Source of the DNA: Gammaproteobacteria bacterium
GTDB lineage: Bacteria > Pseudomonadota > Gammaproteobacteria > Nitrosococcales > Methylophagaceae
Direction: 5' to 3'
DNA length: 64,000 nucleotides
Assembly (NCBI GenBank): GCA_014859375.1
Contig: JACUUH010000004.1
Coordinates: 1-64,000, forward strand
Shown here one piece after another: positions 38,978 through 49,471 of the stretch. Made by a program: the position numbers and the translations under genes. Numbering within the stretch: position 1 is the stretch's first letter; the number at the start of each line of letters is the position of its first letter. The notes under the pieces are model-generated. The model was not told the origin of the DNA. It searched no databases and saw nothing but the letters and a program-made list of their open reading frames with translations.

Positions 38978-40870
38978 TCATATTGTTGCCAAATCACCGT
39001 GTTGTTCCAACCAAATTTTGCGATCAGCAGCACGCTTTTTAGCAAGTAGTTTATCCATCATCATCATAGTGTCGTCTTCGGCACTAATGGTCAGTCGGAT
39101 CAAGCGTCTGGTATCCGGTGCCATTGTGGTTTCACGCAGTTGTAATGGATTCATTTCACCCAATCCTTTAAACCGCTGGATACCGACTTTGCCTTTTATT
39201 TTGTCTTTCTCAATCCGATCAAGAATAATTTTTTGTTCATCGTTATCCAAGGCATAAAACACCTGTTTACCAACATCGATTCGATAGAGTGGTGGCATCG
39301 CTACACAGATATGTCCAGCTTCAACCAATGGCCTGAAATGCCGAACAAATAAAGCGCACAATAAAGTTGCAATATGGGCACCATCTGAATCGGCATCTGC
39401 CAGAATGCAGATTTTGCCATAACGTAAGCCGGATAAATCGTCCGAACCGGGGTCAACACCGACAGCTACGGCAATATCATGTACTTCCTGCGAAGCCAGG
39501 ACTTGGCCTGATTCAACTTCCCATGTATTTAAAATCTTACCGCGTAACGGCATGATTGCTTGAAATTCGCGATCACGGCCTTGTTTGGCACTACCACCAG
39601 CAGAGTCACCTTCGACTAAAAACAATTCTGTTCGAGTCACGTCTTGAGATGAACAATCAGATAATTTACCGGGTAAGGCTGGGCCGGATTGCACCCGTTT
39701 TCGTATGACTTTTTTCGCTTGTTTTAATCGAGATTGAGCATTACTGATTGCGAGATCAGCTATTTTTTCACCATCGTCAACATGGTGATTTAACCAAAGA
39801 CTAAAGGCATCTTTAACCGCACTCGCAACAAACCCTGCACATTGGCGTGATGACAAGCGTTCTTTTGTTTGTCCTGAAAATTGTGGATCTTGTAATTTGA
39901 CTGATAACACGTAGCAACAACGATTCCAGATATCTTCTGGCGATAATTTAACGCCACGAGGTAATAAACTTCGAAATTCACAAAACTCACGTAAGGCATC
40001 TAATAAACCAGATCGAAGTCCATTAACATGGGTGCCACCTTGCGCGGTCGGAATTAAATTGACATAACTTTCTGCCAACTCTTCCCCTGACTCCAATTGC
40101 CACATCAATGCCCAATCAACTTCTTCATTATCGCCTGCAATATGCCCAACAAATGGGTGTGCCGGCACACAGGGTTGATCAGTCATCATTGTTGATAGAT
40201 AGCTATTTAAGCCATCTTCATAGCACCAGCGATCTTCAGTTTTTTCCTTACCAGATAAATCAGTAAAGGTGACAATTAAACCGGGACATAATACGGCTTT
40301 AGCACGCAAGACATGACGCAGGCGAGAGACCTGAAATTTAGGCGCATCAAAATAAGATTCTTCTGGCCAGAAACGCACTGTGGTGCCGGTATTGCGTTTT
40401 CCAACTGACCCAATTTCTGTTAAGTCACTGGTTTTGAGACCATGAGCGAAGCTAATGGCGTATTCAGTCGCATTACGTCGAATTTTGACATCTAATCGCG
40501 ACGATAAGGCATTAACGACTGAGACCCCTACACCGTGTAGGCCACCTGAAAATTGATAATTTTTATTTGAAAATTTACCACCCGCATGGAGACGCGTAAG
40601 AATCACCTCAACACCAGGCACACCTTCTTCAGGATGAATATCAACCGGCATACCACGACCATCATCAATAACTTCAAGCGAGTTATCAGGGTGCAAAATA
40701 ACCTGAACCTGACGCGCATGGCCAGCAACTGCCTCATCAATACTGTTATCAATAACTTCTTGAGCCAAATGATTAGGCCGAGTGGTATCGGTATACATGC
40801 CCGGTCGTTTTTGAACTGGCTCTAAACCCGTTAAAACCTCAATCGCTGAGGCATTATATTCATTTGTCAT
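38978..40870 (-). CDS. parE: DNA topoisomerase IV subunit B
   Basis: IEVLTGLEPVQKRPGMYTDTTRPNHLAQEVIDNSIDEA...LFLVEGDSAGGSAKQGRDREFQAIMPLRGKILN. Confidence 0.97.
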   Translation of the reverse strand: MTNEYNASAIEVLTGLEPVQKRPGMYTDTTRPNHLAQEVIDNSIDEAVAGHARQVQVILHPDNSLEVIDDGRGMPVDIHPEEGVPGVEVILTRLHAGGKFSNKNYQFSGGLHGVGVSVVNALSSRLDVKIRRNATEYAISFAHGLKTSDLTEIGSVGKRNTGTTVRFWPEESYFDAPKFQVSRLRHVLRAKAVLCPGLIVTFTDLSGKEKTEDRWCYEDGLNSYLSTMMTDQPCVPAHPFVGHIAGDNEEVDWALMWQLESGEELAESYVNLIPTAQGGTHVNGLRSGLLDALREFCEFRSLLPRGVKLSPEDIWNRCCYVLSVKLQDPQFSGQTKERLSSRQCAGFVASAVKDAFSLWLNHHVDDGEKIADLAISNAQSRLKQAKKVIRKRVQSGPALPGKLSDCSSQDVTRTELFLVEGDSAGGSAKQGRDREFQAIMPLRGKILNTWEVESGQVLASQEVHDIAVAVGVDPGSDDLSGLRYGKICILADADSDGAHIATLLCALFVRHFRPLVEAGHICVAMPPLYRIDVGKQVFYALDNDEQKIILDRIEKDKIKGKVGIQRFKGLGEMNPLQLRETTMAPDTRRLIRLTISAEDDTMMMMDKLLAKKRAADRKIWLEQHGDLATI

Positions 40871-41259
40871 CGCTGTGCTTTGAAATTAATTTACGTGCGC
40901 GAAGAGTAGCAGGTGAAAAGCAAAAACGACAAGCGTTAATCCAAAACCAGTTCACAATTAGTCGTTTGCTCAGCATACTCTATCCAAAATTTGGTCTATT
41001 TCACATGCAACTTATGCCAAAGGTAACAAAATGCTGTTTCATTTTCACCCCGGTATTTTAAAAACTGTTCTCAATAAAGCGACATCGCTTCTATGTTTTC
41101 ACTGTTTTTTATAACAACATCATCAATATATAACAATGTTCGTTTATTTATTGCCAAAATGACTAAATTACCACGCTTTGATCTTGATTAATGCGCTTTA
41201 CTTACCCGTCGTTTGCCTGCAAAATGGTCTATAACTCTTTTTGTAGTGCCTGTTTTATG

Positions 41260-42168
41260 ACTCATGTTTTAGCTAAAACCATTATCAGCTTAGTGATCAT
41301 ATTCTCATTGTCAGCATGCGAACAGGAACAAGCAGCGTATCGACCTTCATTTTCTGAACAAGCGCCTGACAGTGCTAACACAATTTATCTATTTGGCATC
41401 CATCCGCTACACAATCCCAAACGCTTACATGAATTGTATGGGCCAATCATGACCTATATCAATCAGCATATAGATGATGCTGAATTCAGAGTCGAAGCCT
41501 CTCGAAATTATCAAGAATTTGACCAAAAACTCTATGCAGGAAAATTTGATTTTGCATTACCCAACCCATTTCAAACCCTAAACTCACTTCAGCATGGCTA
41601 TCAGGTTTTTGGCAAAATGGGCGATGATTATAATTTCCGTGGTATTTTCCTGGTTCGCCGCGACAGCGGTATTCGAGAACCGATTGACTTGAAAGGGAAG
41701 AATGTCAGCTACCCTGCCAAAACAGCACTTGCTGCCACGATGATGCCTCAGTACTACCTGCAAACCCATGGACTGAATATCAATCACGATATCAGAAATG
41801 TTTATGTGGGTTCACAAGAATCATCGATCATGAATGTTTTCCTTGGTCATGTTTCTGCCGCTGCCACATGGCCAATTCCTTGGCTGGCATTTCAGCAACA
41901 ACAACCTGATAAAGCCGACCAACTGGAATTGATCTGGCAAACAGAACCACTCATTAATAATGGATTAGTCGCCCGTAAAGATATGCCACCGCAACTAGTA
42001 CAACGTGTTGCTACACTACTTACACGCCTACACGAGTCGCCACTAGGTCAGGCTATGCTGGCACAATTGTCACTATCTCGTTTTGAGTTGGCAACAGATG
42101 ACGACTATTTGATTGTGCAAAATTTTTTAGATGATTTCCATCACGCTATTCCGGACCAACCCGAGTGA
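41260..42168 (+). CDS. PhnD-like phosphate/phosphonate-type substrate-binding lipoprotein
   Basis: Lipobox VIIFSLSACEQEQ; FGIHPLHNPKRLHELYGPIMTYINQH...FDFALPNPFQTL...; exact start uncertain (track ORF begins 41191). Confidence 0.8.
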   Translation, partial: THVLAKTIISLVIIFSLSACEQEQAAYRPSFSEQAPDSANTIYLFGIHPLHNPKRLHELYGPIMTYINQHIDDAEFRVEASRNYQEFDQKLYAGKFDFALPNPFQTLNSLQHGYQVFGKMGDDYNFRGIFLVRRDSGIREPIDLKGKNVSYPAKTALAATMMPQYYLQTHGLNINHDIRNVYVGSQESSIMNVFLGHVSAAATWPIPWLAFQQQQPDKADQLELIWQTEPLINNGLVARKDMPPQLVQRVATLLTRLHESPLGQAMLAQLSLSRFELATDDDYLIVQNFLDDFHHAIPDQPE

Positions 42169-44609
42169 TGAAATCACTGATATCTACTTTAGTTAACGCG
42201 TGGCGGAGTTCAATCCGCAATCAACTCACGCTTGCTTTTGCTACTGTCACAAGCCTTATCATGTTGATTTTCAATTACAACATAATACAACATGAACGTG
42301 ACTTTTTGATGAAACAAAGTATCAACCATACCTTTGAATTGGCACGAGCAATCTCAGTGAGTAGTTCATCCTGGTTATTGGCTGATGATGTGGTCGGGTT
42401 ACAAGAAATTGTATTGGCTATTTCTAATCCAGAACTTCGTTATGCCATGGTCTTATCTCCTGAAGGACGAGTGATGGCATCACATGATTCATCTCTCATT
42501 GGCCATTATCTGGCAGACCCTATCAGTCGAAAATTTTTAATGTCTACCCCCGCCAATCTCACCCTAATAGACACTAAACATAGTTTAGACATCGTGACTC
42601 CAATTACGGCAAACCAACAACACATTGGTTGGGTTCGTATTGGTTTAGGTCGAGATAAATTGAATAATAACCTCCGCAAAGTTGCCATATATGGTTTTTT
42701 CATGGCATTTTTAGCCATTACCATCACTATTGCCATTGCACGATGGCTATCAGGCAAATTAACCTCAAAACTCAACCACGTCATCATGGTCGCCAATCAA
42801 GTACATGCTGGGCAGACAAATCAACGCGTTCAACTTGAAGATATGAGTGAGATTGGCATCCTCGGCAAGGACATTAATCGAATGTTGGATGCAATACAAT
42901 ATGCAAACCAGCGTATTGAATTGCTTTTAGATTCGATTTCTGATGGCTTCTATGGGGTCGACAACCAAGGCATAGTTACCTTCATAAATCCAGCAGGGGC
43001 TAAAATGCTAGGTTATGAAGTGGATGAAATTATCGGCAAAGACGCCCATGAGCTAATACATCACACTCACAATGATGGTAGTGATTATCCATCTGAAGAC
43101 TGCAAAATCAATGCTTCATTCAAACATGGCATTCGATCTCATGTGAATGATGAAGTATTTTGGTGCAAAGATGGCAGTAGCTTCCCCGTCGAATACTACA
43201 GCGATCCTGTTATTGAAGATGGCAATATTATTGGTGCTGTTGTCAGTTTCAACAACATCACCCAGCAAAAACAAAATGAGGAATTAATCTGGCATCAAGC
43301 GAATTACGATGCCTTAACTGGCCTACCTAATCGCCGTTTATTTCAAGAGCATCTTTTACAAGAAACCAAAAAAGCTGAACGCACACATCAATTGTTAGCT
43401 TTATTACTGCTTGATATTGATCATTTCAAAGAAGTGAATGATACCTTAGGTCATGATATGGGGGACACACTTCTACTGGAAGCTGCACAACGTATTAAAA
43501 ATTGTATCCGAGAAACCGATACTGTTGCTCGATTAGGTGGCGATGAATTTACTGTTATTTTATCAGGTGTAATATCATCGAATGACGTCGATCTAATTGC
43601 TCAAAAAATTCTCCATGCGTTAGCGAGACCATTTCAATTAGGAAACGACCTGTCTTATTTATCTGCCAGCATTGGTATTACACTTTATCCAGACGACACC
43701 ACATCGCTCACAACACTACTCAAAAATGCCGATCAGGCAATGTATTCTGCTAAGGAAGCAGGTCGTAATCGTAGCCACTATTTCACCTCGTCTATGCAAG
43801 ATGCAATGCAAAATAAGGCCTTGCTGGTCAAAGGCTTGCACGAGGCCATCAAAAAACAGCAATTTGACGTGTATTATCAACCCATCATCCAGATTAAAAC
43901 CGGACACATTGATAAAGCAGAAGCATTGATCCGCTGACAGCATCCTCAGAAAGGTTTAATCAGTCCAGCCGAATTTATTCCTCTTGCAGAAGAAACTGGA
44001 CTTATTAAAGATATTGGTGATTGGGTATTTAAGCAAGCAGCTCAACAAGCAAAATCATGGCGTGAAACCTATAACCCCAATTTTCAAATTAGCGTCAATA
44101 AATCACCAGTTCAATTTAATAGTGGCTCAAACAATGCTGGTCACACCTGGTGTGCCTATCTAGCAAAACTTAATTTACAAGGCCAAGGTATTGTGATTGA
44201 AATCACAGAAAGCGTGTTAATGAAATCCGATGACTGGATTAAAGATAATTTACTGTTTTTTCGTGATGCTGGCATTCAAGTTGCCCTTGATGACTTTGGC
44301 ACGGGTTATTCATCGCTTGCCTATCTGAAGAAATTTGATATTGACTACATCAAAATAGATCAGTCTTTTGTCCGTCACTTAAAATCAGGTTCAGATGATC
44401 TGACACTGTGCAAAGCAATTATTGTCATGGCTCATACCTTAGGGATTAAAGTTATTGCCGAGGGCGTCGAAACGCAGACCCAACTGGAATTATTACAATC
44501 GATTGATTGTGATTATGCTCAAGGTTATTTATTCTCAAAACCTATACCCACAAATGAATTTGAGCAGTTATTACTCACTAACCTGGATAAACCATTTACC
44601 GAGAATTGA
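42168..44609 (+). pseudogene. Membrane-bound HAMP-PAS-GGDEF-EAL protein interrupted by one in-frame TGA
   Basis: Frame continues across TGA 43935-43937: ...GHIDKAEALIR[TGA]QHPQKGLISPAEFIPLAEETGL...DDFGTGYSSLAYLKKF...EGVETQ...QGYLFSKP. GGDEF motif RLGGDEF intact; both halves in the same frame. Confidence 0.88.
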
Positions 44610-44671
44610 CGGTAACGTTATAAATGAGCAGTATGTCAATATATTAACGACTACTAATATAGGAAATAATT

Positions 44672-44872
44672 ATGAATATTGACCGTATTGTTCTTGCCTT
44701 CGCTGGCAGTGCTATTTTATTAAGTTTGTTACTATCTTACTATCACAGCCCATACTGGCTTTGGTTTACAACTTTTGTCGGTGCCAATCTATTACAAAGT
44801 GCATTCACTGGTTTTTGTCCACTTGCAAAAATACTTAAAAGCTTAGGTAAACCATCTGGCAATGCTTTTTAG
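44672..44872 (+). CDS. DUF2892 (YgaP-like) membrane protein
   Basis: [59 protein letters not shown]. Confidence 0.9.
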   Translation: MNIDRIVLAFAGSAILLSLLLSYYHSPYWLWFTTFVGANLLQSAFTGFCPLAKILKSLGKPSGNAF

Positions 44873-44990
44873 TGTAAAAGCTATTGAGAGATTTAGTTGA
44901 AATAACAAAAACTTAGCCTAAATAACACAATTACAACTCAAAATACCACTTAAAATGTAACTGTTATTACGATAGTGAGAGCTTTGCACG

Positions 44991-45173
44991 ATGAATAAGC
45001 AGTCTAACGACAAACTATTGCTAAAAGAAATCATTGTTATTCTGGTGATTAAAGTGATTGTATTGTTTGTTATTTGGCATAGTTTTTTTGATGAACCGAC
45101 TTCAATAGATAGCCCCAAAACTGTCGCTGACTCAGTATTAGGCCATATTTTAGAACAAGGAGAACCGCTTTGA
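44991..45173 (+). CDS. cydP: Small membrane protein upstream of cydA, CydP-like
   Basis: 60 aa, one TM helix ([24 protein letters not shown]), overlapping the cydA start. Confidence 0.75.
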   Translation: MNKQSNDKLLLKEIIVILVIKVIVLFVIWHSFFDEPTSIDSPKTVADSVLGHILEQGEPL

Positions 45174-46726
45174 TTTCAGAATCGTTAGTCGATATATCCC
45201 GATTACAATTTGCTATCACGGCAATGTACCATTTTTTGTTTGTTCCCTTAACCTTAGGTCTATCCTGGATGCTGGTTATTATGGAATCGGTTTATGTCAT
45301 GACCGGCAAGCAAATTTACAAGGATATGACTAAATTCTGGGGAAAATTATTTGGAATTAACTTCGCTTTAGGTGTCACCACCGGTCTCACCATGGAATTT
45401 CAATTTGGCACCAACTGGGCGTATTACTCGCATTATGTTGGGGATGTTTTTGGTGCACCTCTAGCAATTGAAGGCTTGATGGCCTTTATGCTCGAATCAA
45501 CTTTCGTTGGCATGTTTTTCTTAGGCTGGGACAGGTTAAGTAAACAGCAACATCTTTTAGCTACGTTCCTGGTTGCTATCGGCTCCAATATGTCGGCATT
45601 ATGGATTTTGATTGCCAATGCATGGATGCAAAATCCAGTTGGCGCTGAATTCAATTATGAAACCATGCGTATGGAAATGACTAACTTTGCTGAAGTCATT
45701 CTAAATCCAGTGGCTCAAGTTAAGTTTATCCACACCGTTGCAGCGGGCTATGTCACCGGCGCGATGTTTGTACTGAGTATTAGTGCCTATTATTTATTAA
45801 AAGGTCGTGATATTGGCTTTGCTCGTCGTTCATTTGCAATAGCTGCCGGGTTTGGTTTTGCTTCGATCTGCTCTGTTATTTTACTTGGTGACGAAAGTGG
45901 CTATGAGGTGGGCGATGTTCAACAAACCAAACTTGCTGCAATCGAGGCTGAATGGAATACCGAACAACCACCTGCCGCCTTCACCTTATTTGGTTTACCC
46001 AATGATGAAACAATGGAAACCGACTATGCCATCAAAATTCCTTATTTAATGGGGCTGATTGCTACTCGTTCGTTTGATACACCGGTGATGGGTATTAAGG
46101 ACATTATCACTGAAAACGAAGAACGGGTTCGTAATGGTATCGTCGCTTATGGTCTTTTACAGCAACTACGTGCGGGGCAAAAGGACGAAGCAATAATAGA
46201 TGAATTTGAGTTGGTAAAACATGATTTAGGCTACGGCTTACTCCTCAAAAAATATACGCAAGATGTTGTCAATGCGAGTGAAGCACATATAAAAATGGCA
46301 GCTCGTGATACCGTGCCTGCTGTTGCCCCTTTATTCTGGAGTTTCAGGATAATGGTTGCCAGTGGCTTCATTATGTTTGTGATCTTTACGTTAGCGTTTT
46401 ATCACTGTGCTAAACGTCAGGAGTATAAACAACGTTGGTTATTACGAGCGGCATTAATGGCCTTACCTCTGCCTTGGATCGCAGCTGAAACAGGCTGGTT
46501 TGTTGCAGAATTTGGCCGTCAACCTTGGTCTATCAGTGGGATCTTACCAACACATTTATCCACATCAAGTTTGTCTGCAGACACTGTATTTAATAGCCTC
46601 ACCGCCATTATTGTGTTTTATACCGTGTTATTGATCATTGAAATGTATTTGATGATTCGTTTTACTCGATTAGGTCCAAGCAGTTTACATACTGGCCAAT
46701 ACCATTTCGAAAATAAACATAATTAA
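45170..46726 (+). CDS. cydA: Cytochrome bd ubiquinol oxidase subunit I
   Basis: [38 protein letters not shown]...[15 protein letters not shown]-like ([27 protein letters not shown]). Confidence 0.97.
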   Translation: MISESLVDISRLQFAITAMYHFLFVPLTLGLSWMLVIMESVYVMTGKQIYKDMTKFWGKLFGINFALGVTTGLTMEFQFGTNWAYYSHYVGDVFGAPLAIEGLMAFMLESTFVGMFFLGWDRLSKQQHLLATFLVAIGSNMSALWILIANAWMQNPVGAEFNYETMRMEMTNFAEVILNPVAQVKFIHTVAAGYVTGAMFVLSISAYYLLKGRDIGFARRSFAIAAGFGFASICSVILLGDESGYEVGDVQQTKLAAIEAEWNTEQPPAAFTLFGLPNDETMETDYAIKIPYLMGLIATRSFDTPVMGIKDIITENEERVRNGIVAYGLLQQLRAGQKDEAIIDEFELVKHDLGYGLLLKKYTQDVVNASEAHIKMAARDTVPAVAPLFWSFRIMVASGFIMFVIFTLAFYHCAKRQEYKQRWLLRAALMALPLPWIAAETGWFVAEFGRQPWSISGILPTHLSTSSLSADTVFNSLTAIIVFYTVLLIIEMYLMIRFTRLGPSSLHTGQYHFENKHN

Positions 46727-46738
46727 GGACCAAACACC

Positions 46739-47881
46739 ATGATCTTAGATTACGAAACTCTGAAGCTAATCTGGTGGGCTTTAATAGGGGTGTTACTGAT
46801 TGGTTTTGCCTTAACTGATGGCTTTGATATGGGCGTTGGTATTTTACTTCCCATCATCGGCAAAACAGATGAAGAACGTCGGATTATGCTCAATACTGTC
46901 GGCCCGCATTGGGAAGGCAATCAAGTATGGTTAGTCACCGCTGGTGGTGCCTTATTTGCAGCTTGGCCGTTAGTTTATGCCATGGCATTTTCTGGCTTTT
47001 ATCTGGCGATGATGATCACCTTATTTGCATTATTCTTACGGCCTGTTGGTTTTGATTATCGCAGTAAACTCACCAACACATCATGGCGCTCTGGCTGGGA
47101 TTGGGGCTTGTTTATTGGCAGCGCTATTCCACCTGTTATCTTTGGTGTCGCCTTTGGTAACTTGTTACTAGGTGTACCCTTTCATTTTGATGAATTTATG
47201 CGCCCCACTTACACCGGCACATTCTTTCAACTACTCAATCCATTTGCATTATTAGCGGGGATCATCAGTTTAACTATGATCACTATGCATGGTGCGGTTT
47301 GGATACAAATGCGCACGTTAGACGGACTTGAAGGCCGGGCACGTTCGGTTGCTAAATTAGCTGCTGTCGCTTTAGTTATACTCTTTGCTATAGCAGGGTT
47401 CTGGTTAAATATCGGTATTGACGGATTTATCATTGAACACATGCCAAGTGCTAATAGTGCCTTTACCCCAGACCACAAAATTGTCAGCCAACAAGCTGGA
47501 GCCTGGTTGATAAACTATCAACTTTATCCTTGGATGATAATTGCGCCGATTGCTGGTTTTATTGGTGCCATTAGTGTGTATTTTTGTGCCGAAGCAGATC
47601 GTTCAGGTTTTGCATTTATTGGAAGTAGTTTGTCTCTGACAGGCATTGTTCTCACCGCTGGCTTTTCCTTGTTCCCATTTATCATGCCGTCTACAACTGA
47701 TTTGAACAGTAGTTTGACGGTATGGGATGCGACATCTAGCTTGTTGACACTCAAGATCATGTTTTGGGTTGCAGTTGTGTTTGTTCCAATTATTATTGTC
47801 TACAGCACATGGACCTATCGCAAAATGTGGCGTCGTATTGACACCCACTTTATTCGTAGCAATCAACACACAACCTATTAG
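46739..47881 (+). CDS. cydB: Cytochrome bd ubiquinol oxidase subunit II
   Basis: MILDYETLKLIWWALIGVLLIGFALTDGFDMGVGILLPIIGKTDEERRIMLNTVGPHWEGNQVWL. Confidence 0.97.
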   Translation: MILDYETLKLIWWALIGVLLIGFALTDGFDMGVGILLPIIGKTDEERRIMLNTVGPHWEGNQVWLVTAGGALFAAWPLVYAMAFSGFYLAMMITLFALFLRPVGFDYRSKLTNTSWRSGWDWGLFIGSAIPPVIFGVAFGNLLLGVPFHFDEFMRPTYTGTFFQLLNPFALLAGIISLTMITMHGAVWIQMRTLDGLEGRARSVAKLAAVALVILFAIAGFWLNIGIDGFIIEHMPSANSAFTPDHKIVSQQAGAWLINYQLYPWMIIAPIAGFIGAISVYFCAEADRSGFAFIGSSLSLTGIVLTAGFSLFPFIMPSTTDLNSSLTVWDATSSLLTLKIMFWVAVVFVPIIIVYSTWTYRKMWRRIDTHFIRSNQHTTY

Positions 47882-47893
47882 GAGTAATCAGGC

Positions 47894-47992
47894 ATGTGGT
47901 ATTTCGCTTGGGTTTTAGGAGTTTTATTGGCGGTAGCCTTTGGCATTATTAATGTTATGTGGCTAGAATCAGATATGGATATACCTGAATAA
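47894..47992 (+). CDS. cydX: Cytochrome bd small subunit CydX (32 aa, not in ORF track)
   Basis: ATGTGGTATTTCGCTTGG: MWYFAWVLGVLLAVAFGIINVMWLESDMDIPE*; canonical CydX start MWYFAWxLG. Confidence 0.95.
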   Translation: MWYFAWVLGVLLAVAFGIINVMWLESDMDIPE

Positions 47993-48274
47993 ATGAGCTG
48001 GAATGTTTATGGGGCTTTTAGTCGACTGTTGTCACTGATCATGGCCAGTTCTGCTTCTTTAGTGATATTACTAATGCCCCATACACTAACAGCAGTCGAT
48101 AACAAAATTGATCACAGTCTATTAATGGTTATTATGCTGGGGACGATGATAGGTTTTATTCACGGTGTTGGCTTTAAACCGCAATCAGCTGTGTATAGAA
48201 CGCTTAGTCATCCTCTATTAGGATGGTCATTAATGATTGTCGGCTTGTTATACCTGTACTCCCCTGCCTGGTAA
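47993..48274 (+). CDS. ybgE: Cyd operon YbgE-like membrane protein
   Basis: 93 aa, immediately after cydX; MLGTMIGFIHGVGFKPQSAVYRTLSHPLLGWSLMIVGLLYLY. Confidence 0.8.
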   Translation: MSWNVYGAFSRLLSLIMASSASLVILLMPHTLTAVDNKIDHSLLMVIMLGTMIGFIHGVGFKPQSAVYRTLSHPLLGWSLMIVGLLYLYSPAW

Positions 48275-48297
48275 GTGTTTAGCTATCAGGCTTGAAA

Positions 48298-48330
48298 AAT
48301 AAGCTCGCTGTTGAAGCTGGCGAGCTTATT
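48298..48330. terminator. Hairpin terminator-like structure after ybgE
   Basis: AATAAGCTCGC-TGTTGAAGCTG-GCGAGCTTATT, 11-bp perfect stem; no strong T-tract on the plus strand. Confidence 0.6.
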
Positions 48331-48343
48331 AAACGCTTTTCGG

Positions 48344-48541
48344 CTACGTGAGAGAAACGATTTCTGTTCTACCTTTGATGTCGAATTTTAGCTTACCTTC
48401 AGCCGCCAACCATCCAATAGCACGTTGTACAAGTTTAGTATCAAGTGCTGTTTCTTTAGTTAATTTTGAGACACTACTGGCCCCGTTTTCATCAAGAAAT
48501 TTCCAGACAACACCTGCTGCACTTCCAATTGTATCTAACAT
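48344..48541 (-). CDS. Small winged-helix DNA-binding-like protein
   Basis: MLDTIGSAAGVVWKFLDENGASSVSKLTKETALDTKLVQRAIGWLAAEGKLKFDIKGRTEIVSL, winged-helix pattern. Confidence 0.75.
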   Translation of the reverse strand: MLDTIGSAAGVVWKFLDENGASSVSKLTKETALDTKLVQRAIGWLAAEGKLKFDIKGRTEIVSLT

Positions 48542-48979
48542 AAAAAAACCTCCATTAACAATCAAAAAACTAATACAAATAATACAGCATTAACTATGCC
48601 TTTTTAATAGATTGTTTAAATTTGAATATGTTACAAAAATATTACGCTAAAACGTAATTATAAAACGCCCCGAAATGTAACAAAAACATCACGTCACACC
48701 AAAATACCTCTTTAAAACAATGGGTTGCACTTAAGCTACACACCATGAAAATACTGAAATAACTGCTGAATCAGCAAATCCAATCACACTAAAACAACGT
48801 AAACCTATCACCACCAGCGATTCAATCATAATCTTTTTTTAAAAATTTCGAGGTTAGGCTTCTTGATATATATGAAAAATTGATCATATTTTAAATAAAC
48901 GAACATCATGATACTGTCATATAAGGTAATTAAAACCAATTAAATATGCATATAAATTCATATATATGGGAGGCCAGAT

Positions 48980-49471
48980 ATGAGTAGCTTTACTCAATGG
49001 ACGACTGATTCGATTCAAAAAATAATCGATGATTTAAAACATAAACCAGGCGCATTGTTACCCATTTTGCATGCCATTCAGAACGAATTTGGGTTTATAC
49101 CTGAAAAATCGATTTCACTCATTGCCGATGCACTATTACAAAGTCGTGCAGAAATTCATGGTGTGGTCAGTTTTTATCACCATTTCCGCACCACTGCACC
49201 CGGTAAAAATAGAATTGAAATATGCCGTGCAGAAGCATGCCAATCTGTTGGAGCTCGGTCATTGGAATCGCATGCAAAATCATGTTTAAACATTGATTAT
49301 CACCAGACTACTAGTGATCATGATTTTAGTTTAGAGCCAGTTTATTGTCTGGGAAATTGTGCAACAGGTCCGTCTATCCGTATTGACGATGACATTCATG
49401 GTCGTGTTACAACAGAAAAATTCGATGCCTTGATTGCACGTCACCGCCAAACAATTAAGGAGGCGGTGTAA
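48980..49471 (+). CDS. fdsG: NAD-dependent formate dehydrogenase gamma subunit (NuoE-like)
   Basis: HKPGALLPILHAIQNEFGFIPEKSISLIADALLQSRAEIHGVVSFYHHFRTTAPGKNRIEICRAEACQSVGA...PVYCLGNCATGPS. Confidence 0.93.
   Translation: MSSFTQWTTDSIQKIIDDLKHKPGALLPILHAIQNEFGFIPEKSISLIADALLQSRAEIHGVVSFYHHFRTTAPGKNRIEICRAEACQSVGARSLESHAKSCLNIDYHQTTSDHDFSLEPVYCLGNCATGPSIRIDDDIHGRVTTEKFDALIARHRQTIKEAV

Noticed and set aside
43935-43937. TGA in the EAL gene as a selenocysteine codon
   Set aside because: Position is a conserved Trp, not a redox site, and no SECIS-like hairpin was evident downstream; the FDH active sites in the window all use Cys, giving no local sign of Sec use.
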